From NCBI GenBank assembly GCA_028023455.1, contig JAQFVV010000013.1, positions 11,634,579 to 11,698,578 on the forward strand: a stretch of 64,000 nucleotides of DNA, read 5' to 3'. The notes beneath the pieces were generated by a model. The model was not told the origin of the DNA, did not search any database, and saw nothing but the letters and a program-made list of their open reading frames with translations. The position numbers and the translations under genes are program-made. This DNA comes from Epiperipatus broadwayi. Taxonomy: Eukaryota; Onychophora; Udeonychophora; Euonychophora; Peripatidae. Of the stretch, positions 13,469 to 23,823 are shown one piece after another (position 1 is the first letter of the stretch; each line of letters begins with the position of its first letter).

Positions 13469-13481
13469 TCTTTTATACCAT
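13469..13481 (-). promoter_or_regulatory. TATA box of LTR-like insert
   Basis: Minus-strand GGTATAAAAGAGG. Its distance from the likely right edge (450-680 bp) is comparable to the TATA offset seen in the other LTR-like elements of this window. It is functional only by analogy. Confidence 0.4.
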
Positions 13482-13508
13482 ACTCCCCCCCCTTCTTTTT
13501 CATTACTG

Positions 13509-13566
13509 TATTTTCCGAGAATTGTTTTCTTGGGCTGTATTTTCCGAGAATTGTTTTCTTGGGATG
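13509..13566. repeat. Tandem duplication, 29-bp unit
   Basis: TATTTTCCGAGAATTGTTTT then CTTGGGCTG is repeated with a single change (CTG to ATG) in the second copy. Confidence 0.9.
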
Positions 13567-14149
13567 TACGCCAGTGGTCAATCACCATGGGAGCCTATTG
13601 TTTTTAATTTTAAATAGGTCAAAATTCGCGATTCACAGGCTATAATCTATTCAGTTTTCCCCGTTTTATTCTATTTTTACATTTTTAATTACTGTATTTT
13701 TGGTAAGGATTAACTATATTGGCGACAGTATGTCCTGAAAAACAACTCTAAGATTAAGAAAAACATTTTATTATATATGTAACTTGACCGTTCTAATTTA
13801 CCGATATATGCAGAATTATATAATTTTGAAAATGCATAATTTAATAAATATCTAAAATTATGGAAAAAGAAATGTTTTGTAATCTATTAACATTTATATT
13901 CTAGCATATATGTAGTCTACAGTTACACATACAATTAGTTTTTCATCTAGCAATTATTAATAATCTATATATGTGCACATTTTGACTAAAGGAGTATATA
14001 AATGAATACTTTAGTACATATTAAACGATACACACACACACATATGATAGATTTAATTAGATTCAATTTTAGATGGAATTTATTAGTATTATTATTATAA
14101 AATATACGAGGGTTGGTGGTATTTATATATAAATGAATACTGCTATATA

Positions 14150-15223
14150 GCATATATAGCAGGTGAAAGAGTCAAGTTGAAAACTGACTGTTTCACTATT
14201 ATCGTAATTAATCCAAACAGAGATAGATGTATAACCAGCTTTCTGAAGAATGCTTATTTAGGTTACAAATTTGATGACTTTCACAGATTCATTGAACCAT
14301 TCAGCATAGCAGTGAGCCTTCAACCCATGTTATTAAAAATTACACCAGTTCCTGTATATGGTAACTCGTATGAATTTAAAGTGAAACTTCACAAAGGCAT
14401 TAATCCCAATGAAATTCCCTCTTTAATTACGGATCAGGAAGCCATGCTCTTTTTGCAAATACAAGGCCTTAAACCACAATGTTTTCATTGTAAACAATGA
14501 GGTCATGTTGTCGAATACATGACCTAATTTATTGTGCAAATATTGTAATCAAATTACTACCTCTACGCATCAATGCTCGATAATAAAACTCCAAAATAAT
14601 AGAACTGTCTAGGAAAAACACTAACATGTAAAAAAAAAAAATCCTCGAACAATACTTCAATAGATGTAATTGACCACCAAAGAGCGCATGAAGAATTTCC
14701 AGTTTTAAATGATAAAAATATGACAAAACATTGTCATAGCGGACCGTCAGAAATCGATGCCATTTCTAACAAGAAGCAATTGATAAGCCTCCAGCATGAA
14801 CAAGATTCCATTGTCATAAATAAAACCACAATTGAAATAATGGATAAAACCTCAAAACCTAATAAATTCAAGACTGATAAGATTGCTGATAATCCCACAG
14901 AAAAAAGAAAACCCGGTCACCCTGTTAGGGTGAAGTGTGGGAAAAAGCCTGTTTCAGAAAACAATTGCTGTGATAACAAAGAGCTTACTAATTCGGATGA
15001 ACTGATTAAGAAAGTTAAAGCTGTATATGAAGAAATTCAAGAGTCTGAAATGGATGAGGTCATGGTAGGTGAACCAATTGAAGTAAATGAGGTTAGTATA
15101 CCATGTAGGGTTTCAGATCTCAATTTAGGATCAGGTATACAACATAAAATAATATCAGAAAACATTTTTTATTCCTGCAGAACTAGAGAAGAAACTTTAA
15201 ACTTGCTAATGATATTTCTTTAA
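14150..15223 (+). pseudogene. LINE ORF1, C-terminal part with zinc knuckle
   Basis: Coding resumes after the insertion. The region includes VKLKTDCFTIIVINPNRD, then a second RRM-like segment, then PQCFHCKQ and a following GH at about 14479-14510. The knuckle reads C-x2-C-x4-H, with the last cysteine lost past a stop. Zinc knuckles of this type bind element RNA. In the same frame after stops comes a lysine-rich tail (14720-15223) containing KRKPGHPVRVKCGKKP, which resembles an AT-hook. The frame is shared between 14177 and 14720 (difference divisible by three), so these are one protein interrupted by nonsense changes. Neighbour order (endonuclease next) fits ORF1 of a two-ORF LINE. Confidence 0.65.
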
Positions 15224-15529
15224 TTACGTTTTTTTTTTTTTAATATAGAGTAAACTAATATATAGCACTGTCTATTTTGTAAAATTGTGAGTGTAAAATT
15301 ATATGCATACTCTCTTTGAGTAGTTTTTTTTTAGCATAAATAATGAAAAGATACAGAGATAGATATATAAATACAGAATAGGATAACCACAATCTAATAT
15401 ATGTCACACTATAGAGCTTAATTTGAAAATATTCCTGTTAAGTGTAAATCATAAACACAATATATTTTTAAATAAGTTATTTCTTTTTTATAAGTTTAAA
15501 TCTAATCTCACCCTAGGATGTATATAAAT

Positions 15530-16070
15530 ATTGGAGCTCTTAACACCAGAAGCTAGTCCAGCCACACATACTTGGCCTGTCAGAGACAAAAATATATTGG
15601 AACTCAGTTACAGATACTTCGAATTATTTTCATAATCGAGGATTCTCAATTTTTTCAAAACATCCCTTATGCCACCTGCAGGCATGGGTAGTATGATATT
15701 TAAATCTTGTCCATTCAGATCATTTAATATTCTATCTTGATGCACATATATTTATTATCTCATTCCATCACAAAGCTCCAGGGCTAACAACAATAGATTA
15801 ATATTAATTGTTAATTCAATCCTAGCTTCCTCTCCCTATCCATGCCTACTACTGGGTCATTTTAACATGTCCTAGGTAAATTTGTATCTAAGTGGAGAGG
15901 AATTTCTACCAAATGATTCTGTATCATTCTACAATGGTAGACACTCTTCACTAATTAATCTAATATTCTATTCACCAATGCTGCATCACCTAATTAGGCC
16001 ATCCCTAAAAAATTCAACATTATCTGACCATTTAGCATTGTTTGTAGATCTATATCTCGATCTCACATAT
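15530..16070 (+). pseudogene. LINE ORF2 APE-type endonuclease
   Basis: Fragments of an apurinic-endonuclease-like domain appear in the right order across frameshifts. ILGLSETKIYW (about 15567) matches the 'LxETK' strand with the metal-binding glutamate. LLGHFNMS (about 15853) corresponds to the GDFN motif, with Asp replaced by His. SLINLIFYSPML (about 15940-15980) matches the 'S.IDLIF' motif. LSDHLALFVDL (about 16023-16053) matches the terminal SDH motif. This domain nicks target DNA for target-primed reverse transcription. The lost Asp and several frameshifts show it is dead. A hAT MITE begins about 50 bp after the SDH motif. Confidence 0.75.
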
Positions 16071-16119
16071 AGAAAAGTACTGTCAGCTGGAAAGATAATA
16101 AGATTATTACTCCCTAGCA

Positions 16120-16517
16120 TAGGGGTCCCCAATCCTATGCCCGTGGGCACCATGGTGCCCGCAGACCATTTTACGTGTGCCCGCCACTATCCGAACACGA
16201 TAAAAAATTATTTATCTGATACAAATAAATTTACTTTTTAAAATTTCTTATAAATTATTGTATTATATTGTAATCAAATTGTAGGACATTCTATACTTTT
16301 ACAGCGTAAAAATATAAACGTTAATTAGAAGTTAAAATTTTTATTTTGAAATAAATATTTTTTTGTACATTATGTGTATTATTAACAATATCCAACTATA
16401 AATTTACATTGAAAAAATAAATGGTGCTTGCCACCTGGTTGAAAAAATAAACGGTGCCCGCCACCTGGCAGGTATTATAGAATGTGCTCTTAAGTTCAAA
16501 AAGGTTGTGGACCCCTG
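16120..16517. mobile_element. hAT MITE, 398 bp, with 8-bp target-site duplication
   Basis: Terminal inverted repeats TAGGGGTCCCCAATCC (left) and the complement of GGTTGTGGACCCCTG (right) match at 12 of 15 positions. The flanks carry a perfect 8-bp duplication, CCCTAGCA, at 16112-16119 and 16518-16525. Both signs are diagnostic of the hAT superfamily; the termini resemble Charlie-type ends (CAGGGGTCC...). No transposase coding is present, so it is non-autonomous. Inside, a ~30-bp unit (TTGAAAAAATAAAYGGTGC then YYGCCACCTGG) is duplicated at about 16409-16468. It sits within the LINE and is therefore younger than it. Confidence 0.93.
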
Positions 16518-16727
16518 CCCTAGCAGGACTAATTAATTTTTTTTTCACAGATCTATATAGAACTTTTTAAAATGGAAAAATGAAGTTAGACCCTGCAAAA
16601 ACATGGTCAGCATTCGTAAATGTTCTTTCTTTTAATATTGATCACTTAACCCAAACATCCACACCTCCTACTAATTATTAGCATTTGTAGATGACATTCA
16701 TAAAAAAAATTATTCATTACCAGACCA

Positions 16728-16835
16728 CTGAAAACAACTGCAGTAAAATAGCTGTCACAAAAAACTTATACAACAAAACCTCTGAAAACAACTGCAGTAA
16801 AATAGCTGTCACAAAAAACATATACAACAAAACTG
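16728..16835. repeat. Tandem duplication, 54-bp unit
   Basis: CTGAAAACAACTGCAGTAAA and the following 34 bp are repeated with one visible substitution (ACTTATAC versus ACATATAC). It lies in the linker between the LINE endonuclease and reverse transcriptase and is probably a local slippage or unequal-exchange event. Confidence 0.93.
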
Positions 16836-16889
16836 TGAAACTCTGAAGGAATACAAACTAATAAAAAAAAGACTTTTTCTGCATCATAT

Positions 16890-17588
16890 GCATTCATTCT
16901 CTAGACATTTTATCCACTGGGCATTGGGCCAACCTCCCCACAAAAAAATACCCTCAGCAATTAGAATCAATAATGAAATAATTGCTGGCAACAACATGTT
17001 AACTCCATTATAGGAGTTTTTTAAAAATAGTTTGCAAAACAATAATATGTTTTGTCCTACCCCTTTATTTCTGGGATACACAGAGGATTGTGATACCTTT
17101 ACAATAAATGATTTCACCAAAAAAATTGCTAACATCCCAAACACCTATCACCCAGGAATTCAGAGAATTCCAAAATTGGTCTAGGAATCTAGCCAATTTA
17201 TTATCCAGACAAATCCATCATATACCGGGTTTGTATCCAATAATGCTTGTGCCTTTTCTTAAGAAATCTGAAGATATTATTACAGTTAAAAATATACATC
17301 CTATATCCATAAGTCCACTTGGTATCAAGATTCTTGAATCAGTGATCAAGGATAAACTTGAGCCATTTATCATTCCAACAATTGCCTAAATGCAATTTGC
17401 AAAGAAAGGTGCTTCTACTGGTTTAGCCACATTTGTTTTTTTAAGTCTGTTGTGGAGACTGTTAGAAAAGGAAAAAATATATAGCCCTATTGCCATTCAA
17501 TTAGATACAAAAAAAGCCATTTGACTCAATTTCAATAGACCAACTTATAAACCTCTTGATAATGCATCTGTTACCAAATCATTAGTCT
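16890..17588 (+). pseudogene. LINE reverse transcriptase, N-terminal half
   Basis: The plus strand reads as the fingers and first palm motifs of a LINE reverse transcriptase. PGLYPIMLVPFLKKSEDI (about 17224-17280) followed by HPISISPLGIKILESVIKD is motif 1 ('P..KK.......RPISL...KI.E'). After a frame change, a LDTKKAI.LNF stretch at about 17500-17535 is motif A, with the first catalytic aspartate context preserved as LDTKKA and the second acidic position damaged. Coding stops abruptly at 17588 because a solo LTR is inserted; it resumes at 19219. Decayed by frameshifts. Confidence 0.75.
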
Positions 17589-17592
17589 GTAT

Positions 17593-19214
17593 TGTACCAA
17601 TATTGTGTTGGCACATAATAATTTTGTTTAAAAAAATTATTAAAATAAAAATCTTTGTAAAAGAAACATAAAATAAAAAGTTTAAGAGTTCTTGAAATAA
17701 AAGTTACAATTAATTAATTAAAAGGGGGGAGGGGGGAGTTTGCTGTAGAAACAAACTAAAAGTTTCATAAAAAAAGTAGAGTTTTTTCTTATTATTATAA
17801 GTTAAAATGTAATGTAAAGTTTAAAAATATAAATCTCTTTTCATTCAAGTTAAAGAAAGAAAAAAAAAGTCATCTTAAAACTAGTGAATGGATCTTGGAT
17901 TAATATGTGTGTGAGACTGTAAATATAATATATGCATATTAAATATTAAAAATAAATTAAAGTTAAAAAATTAAAAAAACACTCAGTGGTGGCTGCTAAT
18001 AAAAATATAAAAACAACACGTTTGCATGACTACTAATTAAACGTATCTTCAAAATCATGTAAGAGATTATCAAAGGAATTTTGACAACAGATATTGCTGG
18101 AGGATATCAAAATGAAAACATGCTTCATGTATAAATAGACAATTCTTTTTATCGAACAGTCAGTCAAGCTAGTTGCATTAGAGTTGAGTTTGAGTCGAGT
18201 TAGTGGCATTTGAGATAACAGCAGTACAATCTATCAGTGAGTTATATCAGAATGCAGTGTTAAAACCTCGGAAAACACAATTTTCTCCAGCCTGAAGTCT
18301 GATGAAACAGCCAACTGCCAGATAAAAGTGATGATTGTGTAACAATCTGAAAACGCTCAATATCTAATTGTCTTAAAGAAAATGCCTCAGAATAATCAGT
18401 ATCAAATCTCCACAAGAAAACTTCAAATCTAACCGGTTAGAAATATTTCATCAGAAGCAGCAAATAGCAAGAAGTATCCAAGTTCAAAATCCTAGGTAAA
18501 ACATTTTCTTATATTCATTTATAAAGTAGCCATGCATTCGTAAAGCTCCAAGAGTCAGGTTTAAGAATTCTATAGCATACATAAATGAAATGTTAATATG
18601 TGTGTTTAAAATGTTGTGTGTGTTCATGCGTTCGTTTATATTGATTTCATTGTATTTTTGTATTTCAAATATTATTTAATGCTTTCTCATAATATATTAT
18701 AGTGTGTTAATTTAAAATGTGCATGTGTTATATTAGATTGATAAAATATTAAAATTAGTTAATCAATGTTAATTAAAATAAATCCTCTATATAAATTTAA
18801 ATCTTTATTTGTCGGTCAATTCTTTTCACCACTAATTGAAACTATATTATGTTATTGATTACAAGTAGCTGAGCTAGTTAAGGGATTTTTGGAGCGCTGG
18901 ATTATGGACCTACTGTCCGAACATGTTATTCTTAGACTAGCTGGCACCTGGGGTTTACTCCAAAACAAATAAAGTGTTTGGATAGTAGGGGTTTGAATCT
19001 AGCAGCCGAGGTGGGCCACAATCTGGAAATGTAATCATGTTATGCATTGCATAACTCGATCTGATCGTCGGTATTGTTGACAGCTAGAGCTATCAATAAT
19101 ATTTTCCACTTTGCTCGAAAGTGCTGGTTCGTTCACGTAATATTTATAATTAAATAAGATTATAAATGTATTATAAAATGTAAGTAAGATCTTCTGCGGA
19201 TCGAACCCGGTACA
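17593..19214 (+). mobile_element. Solo LTR, 1,622 bp, with GTAT target-site duplication
   Basis: The insert begins TGTACC and ends GGTACA, a perfect 6-bp inverted terminal repeat in TG...CA form. It is flanked by the 4-bp duplication GTAT (17589-17592 and 19215-19218). Both flanks join reverse-transcriptase coding of the LINE. A TATA box (GTATAAATA, 18129-18137) followed by a TCAGTC-type initiator about 25 bp on, and AATAAA-like signals near 18970, fit an LTR with U3, R and U5. There is no internal gag or pol, so this is a solo LTR left by recombination between two LTRs, or a non-coding LTR element. A 4-bp duplication is usual for Ty3/gypsy or retrovirus-like integrases. Confidence 0.85.
18129..18165 (+). 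promoter_or_regulatory. LTR core promoter (TATA plus initiator)
   Basis: TATAAATA lies 537 bp inside the solo LTR. A CAGTCAGTC initiator-like element lies about 25-30 bp downstream, the usual spacing for a TATA-dependent start. It implies a U3/R boundary near 18160. Confidence 0.5.
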
Positions 19215-19218
19215 GTAT

Positions 19219-20676
19219 ATTCACTAATCTATTGATATAGAAATCCATGTCTCAATGAATGGAAAATACAAGAGTTTCAACCTCATTGTTCTATCCCTCA
19301 GGGTTCCCCACTTAGTGCTTTACTGTTGATAGTGTACATAAATCCCCTCCTTAAAATGATTGAAGAATGGATACCTGGTATTTTTGTACCATAATTTAAA
19401 AGTAACATTTCATATATTGCTTACATGGATGACTATCATTTTTTTATCATCACAAAAACATGTTCCCAAATTATTACAATTTTTAGACCAATATTCACTG
19501 GAATACAAACTTGAATTCAATTTAGATAAGATATATAACTGGCAGATATCTACTTGCAAATTAATACAATCTATCTTTAAAGAAAACCCTGCCTCATTCC
19601 TCGGGTTTCACTTTCATCTTAGTAGTACTGGAATGAGAACAAAAATACAAAAATTCTCTCAAAGAAAAAATAGAAAAAATTATTTATTCCCTTTCTAAGT
19701 CATATCTTTCACTTTATTCTAAAATCATATTGTTTAATATGCTTATTATGACAAGAATTACTTATTTAGCCCAATAATCTCTTTCACTAAAGCCTTCACT
19801 TCGCAGATTTACTCCATGCTTAAAAAACTTTTGTGGGGCAGATGCATTGCCTCCATCTTCATTAAAAAAATTACAAAATCCATTAATTCATAATGGGCTA
19901 GGACCACCACCCAATAAACATATTTAAAATACATAAAACATTTAATCTGATTACATCCTTGTCAAATCTATTTAATCAGATTGCTACATCATTAAAATTA
20001 CACCAACTGATAGACCGACCGCTGATATTGGTTATTGGGTTGATCTAATAAAACCACTATTGAGCATGGATAAACTTACTTCTGTTCCCCTCCAAATAAG
20101 TATAAATATTGGCAAATATATCTATTAATAAACCAACCAACACTTAATAGTCAAAGCAAGACCATTTTGGGCCTAAACAATCAGCAACTTGTTAGAAGAT
20201 TTAGATTCTGGAAGCTTGAGCCAAAATATTTCGATTTTCTATTAAAGCTTAACTTAGAATCGTTACCTACACTTTATTTCTATAAATATAGAAAAAAATG
20301 TATTAACATAGATGCTTTTTGCCTCCTCTGTAAAAAAGATTTTGAAAATCAAGAAGATATATTCTATGATTGTCAGTGTTATGATAATATATGCATTGCT
20401 CTTCCCAACCTATTTAATAATTTTTTATTTAATATTGCATACTTTTTTAAAACCTTCTCAATAGAAATTTTTTCTAGAATTAGAGCTAGTACATTCATCT
20501 TGTATGCATCATGGTGTACTACATGCATTTTTATATATAACAATAATCCTAGAAGACATCCTAATATATTTTGGATTAAATTGGAGATTATTAGGGAAAG
20601 AGACAGAAAGCTTGCCTCCTTTAACATTTTTCATGATACCTGGTCCTTAATGCATCAACAACTGAGAGAGTACTAA
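19219..20676 (+). pseudogene. LINE reverse transcriptase C-terminal half and cysteine motif
   Basis: After the solo LTR the LINE resumes. Motif B reads PQGSPLSA in broken frame at about 19295-19325 (CCTCAGGGTTCCCCACTTAG). Motif C reads SYIAYMDDYHFF at about 19405-19440, with the catalytic YMDD intact. LEYKLEFNLDKIYN and FLGFHFHL (about 19500-19620) follow as motifs D and E. Beyond several stops the region 20167-20676 keeps a long open frame. Near residue 55 it contains CLLCKKDFENQEDIFYDC, the CxxC-(H/x)-C motif common at the end of LINE ORF2 proteins, with the histidine lost. It ends at a stop at 20676. The enzyme is inactive because of frameshifts, though YMDD itself survives. Confidence 0.8.
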
Positions 20677-21165
20677 GGTGATATGACCTAACTGCTACAA
20701 AAGCTTTATCATTTATGTATGTAGAAAATATTAAATGCCTATTGAAAAAAAATAATTAAAAATTAGTTACTGAAGAACTGTATAACATATGTGACCTGTA
20801 TTAATTTATGTAACATTTTTCTTTTTTCTCTTAATATATGTAATCATAACTAATTTTTATGTAACCTTGTATATACTTCCTAATCAGTTATAAATAAGCA
20901 TATTGATGTAAACGTATGTTGTAACTTATGATCTTTGTAAATGTGTAACCATATAATCTTTTTTTCTCTCTTAATATATGTCAACATTGGTTTTTTTTTA
21001 CTTTGTATATACTTCCTAATCAAATATATGTAACCATATTGATGTAAACTTATGACGTAATGTATGAACTTTGTAAATAAGTAAATTTTAAAATTCAATA
21101 AAGTTCCTTAAAAGAAGATGAAAAAAAATAAAAATAAAAAGAAGAAAAATAAAAAGACATCTCAC
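20677..21165 (+). repeat. LINE 3' UTR with tandem duplication and A-rich tail
   Basis: Two diverged ~130-bp units follow the ORF2 stop. Each contains TCTTAATATATGT, then TTGTATATACTTCCTAATCA, then CATATTGATGTAAAC and CTTTGTAAAT (starting at about 20820 and 20955). After them come AATAAA (about 21096) and a run of AAAAATAAAAATAAAAAG (to ~21165), which fits the 3' end of a retrotransposed LINE. Confidence 0.7.
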
Positions 21166-21169
21166 AATC

Positions 21170-22385
21170 TACTTATAATATAATTAATGTTATAATTTGT
21201 TTTTATATAACAAAAAGTGTTAATAGAGTAGTTATACTTTTAATGAAGTATGTTTTGTTTCAAACTGTCTCTGTTTTTAATAGGTTGGGACCATACTTTT
21301 ATATATATAAACTCACTATTTTGATTTACAATTTTCTTTAAAAAATTTCAAAACCTTTTTTTAAACAATTTCTTTTTTTTTTAATGTCAGCCATTTTGTA
21401 ACATGATCATATCATAGAATAGTGGCTTCATTACAGTTATGTCATCTGAGAATAAAATGTGAATATTTTTGCGAAAAACTACAGTATAGTACAGAGTTCA
21501 TGCAATATATTGTATATAATGTTATGTTTTAATTATAGAATTAAAATATGATTAATGTATTTACCTAATTTTCATCCTTTCAATACAATTAGTACTTTCA
21601 TATAAGAAATATACAAAATTAAGATTTTCTTTGCTAATGGCTACAAAAGCAGAAAAAATGCAATTTTCATTCAGTATAATACATAAAAATACAAGCTAAT
21701 CACAAAAAAATAACAAAATGCCTTAATAATAACCTTTAAAATGCATTCATTAATTAAAATATCTTCACTTAATCAATTTTGAATTGAAATTCTGATGAAA
21801 ACTAATAAACCCACATAAAAATAGTTATTATAAATGTAAAGTAGGGTCATTGTAATTGTACATTATTTTGGAAAAAAAAAGGAAATAAATTTTTTTGTGT
21901 ATTATGCACTTAATAATCAACTTTATATAGGATCAAGGATTATTAAGCATAAAATAATATTTATATGCCCAATTTTAAATCAATAATCTTATAACTCATT
22001 TCTGACATATTCAAGATAATAGTGGTTTTTATAGCAAACATAAAAATTATAGTATTTGCAACAAATACAAAAGATTTAATCATTTACATTATCAAAAATT
22101 ACAGCAATCAAATATACATTTCATTTCTTTCTTTAATTTCATTTGCATTTATATAAAATCTAAATTCACGAATTGTTGCTTTGGAAAAAAATTAATAACG
22201 TTGCAAAAAATTGTTTTGTTAGATGAATATGATAAAAATAAAAAAATGTTGATAATAGAACATAAAATGCACAAAAATAAATTTTAAAATATTCACAGTG
22301 TTAAGTTTTTCTTTTTCCTAGAATCAAATCACAATTCAGAATATATCATTATCAGGCTGTGTAAGAAGCAAATGGTGGATCATTA
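21170..22385. other. AT-rich DNA, no gene seen
   Basis: No protein-like frame and no element boundary recognised. Confidence 0.55.
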
Positions 22386-22390
22386 ATCAA

Positions 22391-22465
22391 GAAAGTATAT
22401 ACACCTGGGTCTCGTTTTATGTGGATTATTTTAATGCGATTTTGAAGTTATGCGATTCATGTTTC
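22391..22465. mobile_element. Possible Tigger/pogo terminal repeat remnant
   Basis: CACCTGGGTCTCGTTTTATG, followed by two TGCGATT words (about 22434 and 22451), resembles the terminal sequence of Tigger elements (CTCGTTTTAT...GCGATT). No matching opposite end was seen nearby, so this is at best a terminal fragment. Confidence 0.3.
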
Positions 22466-22469
22466 TTCT

Positions 22470-23070
22470 TAATATCTTTCATATTTCACTATATTTATTA
22501 GATATCAATAAATTTAAATTATTAATAACTTATTTTGACTTGAAATGCTTTTTTTTCTCAAAAATATGTTATATTAGCAGCTAACTTGAATATGGCCTGA
22601 AGCTGTATTTAGAATCTTAACTTCTATATAAATAACATACTTATACTAATGAGTAAATAATAATAATAGATCTATACTTACATATAAAAATATCACAATG
22701 AATATTCAAAATTATAAACTTTTAAAACGTATTTTGTTAGGTATAACAGAAATAAATAATCATAAATTTTTAAAAGAAATAACGAAGATTTTATAAACTG
22801 AAAATAATCTTACTAATGATAATGTATAATCTTTTTGCTTTGATTGTGACCTCATTTTTTAAATATAGAAACAGAAAACCATTAACACAGCACAAGACTG
22901 AAAGTGGTGCTAGTTGTATATCACATCATGAATAAAAATAAAGTGGCTAACAGGTTTCTCTGGGCATAATTGCTAAGAAATTCTTGACTTCGTTTAAGGA
23001 GAAGCCACAATACATCACATCACATCGAATCTGATTTCTTACCAGTTTACAAATGAACGCTTGCGGTAAT
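22470..23070. other. AT-rich DNA, no gene seen
   Basis: Nothing supported between the possible Tigger end and the piggyBac MITE. Confidence 0.5.
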
Positions 23071-23076
23071 GATTAA

Positions 23077-23819
23077 CCCTTAAACCGCTAATTTTATCAT
23101 TGGTTGTATCAGATAAAAATCAAATCTTTTAATTGGCCAACTCACAAACTGAAGACAAAGCCTATTGTTAAAACATATTCGCCTATAATATTAAATTCAA
23201 CTCAGATACGTTTATAAAAAGTATATAATTAATTTTTAAGGTTGTGAAGACAACGAAAGTTCTTTCAAAAATAAATTGCTATTTATTTATTCTAAGATAT
23301 TGAATATCGGCAACATAAAAGTTATAATGTAAACAAAAAGATCGACTTTTACGTTATAGAAAAGTAAATATTTCTTTTTATTACAACTTCAATATTTGTA
23401 CTAAAATCTTCAATATTTTTCGAAAATAATTTTGTTTTTTTATTATTCTCTCTGAAAATTATGTTTAATTTCCATAAATATTATTTAATAATAATTTAAA
23501 TCGTATTCGAAATGAAAATCTCAGCGTTTTTCTTTATTTTCTTTGATCAGGCAGTTTCTTTGTTCTTTCCAGCCAATCAGAATGTCTTTTTTGGCTGAGA
23601 GCATGCTAAGAACCAATCACAAATAATGTTCCTTCTTTGTTTAGGTTTAAATGCGTTTTTTTCTATTTTTTACTTCTAAAATAAATCGGATGTCACCATC
23701 GTACAGAACTTTTAAAAACGAATTCAATACGTATTTAACGAATTTTTTCGTATGAAAATGAACTGAGTTAGAGTGATTTCAGATGTCGACGAGGAGCCTC
23801 GTCGAGCGCGGGAAAAGGG
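23077..23819. mobile_element. piggyBac-type MITE, 743 bp, TTAA target site
   Basis: TTAA occurs immediately outside both ends (23073-23076 and 23820-23823). The ends read CCCTTAAACCGC (left) and the complement of GCGCGGGAAAAGGG (right). Their first five bases CCCTT match exactly, and GC aligns at positions 11-12. TTAA duplication plus CCCTT termini are the signature of piggyBac. Close to the right end is a perfect palindrome with 9-bp arms (TCGACGAGG-AG-CCTCGTCGA, 23786-23805), like the subterminal palindromes of piggyBac elements. The interior has no transposase; it contains two CCAATCA boxes (about 23573 and 23614), which may be chance. Non-autonomous. Confidence 0.82.
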
Positions 23820-23823
23820 TTAA

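Larger units (their letters stand above)
10591..14150 (-). mobile_element. LTR-like insertion in LINE ORF1 (probable long LTR or LARD)
   Basis: The LINE ORF1 frame is interrupted here. The left edge TGTAACGGTCAAA closely resembles the left edge of the element at 26919 (TGTACCGGTCAAA). On the minus strand a TATA box (GGTATAAAAGAGG) lies at about 13469-13481, consistent with an LTR promoter reading leftward. Four copies of a TCACACGCAGGTGATAA-like motif lie at 11045-11330. A GTTACA end candidate (13922-13927) would pair with TGTAAC, but the flanking bases do not give a target-site duplication, so the right edge is only placed somewhere before the ORF1 coding resumes near 14160. The base composition has more CG dinucleotides than the surroundings. 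No gag or pol coding was found. Confidence 0.5.
10037..21165 (+). mobile_element. Decayed non-LTR retrotransposon (LINE) with three nested insertions
   Basis: A single plus-strand LINE is spread over this interval in the expected order. ORF1 N-terminal part: 10037-10590. ORF1 remainder with zinc knuckle: ~14150-15223. APE endonuclease: ~15530-16070. Reverse transcriptase: ~16890-17588 and ~19220-19700. C-terminal cysteine motif: ~20167-20676. The 3' end has an AATAAA at about 21096 and an A-rich tail to ~21165. Insertions occupy 10591-~14150, 16120-16517 and 17593-19214. Stops and frameshifts occur in every domain, so it is inactive. ORF1 and an APE-type endonuclease plus CxxC-type C-terminus fit the I/Jockey/CR1 group; the exact clade cannot be settled by eye. 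The target-site duplication was not identified. Confidence 0.8.

Noticed and set aside
13922-13927. GTTACA as the right end of the LTR-like insert at 10591
   Set aside because: It would pair with TGTAAC, but the bases outside (GCTAT left, CATAC right) give no target-site duplication and LINE coding does not resume there.
23573-23625. Host gene promoter suggested by two CCAATCA boxes
   Set aside because: The boxes lie inside the piggyBac MITE, and no coding exon follows on either strand.
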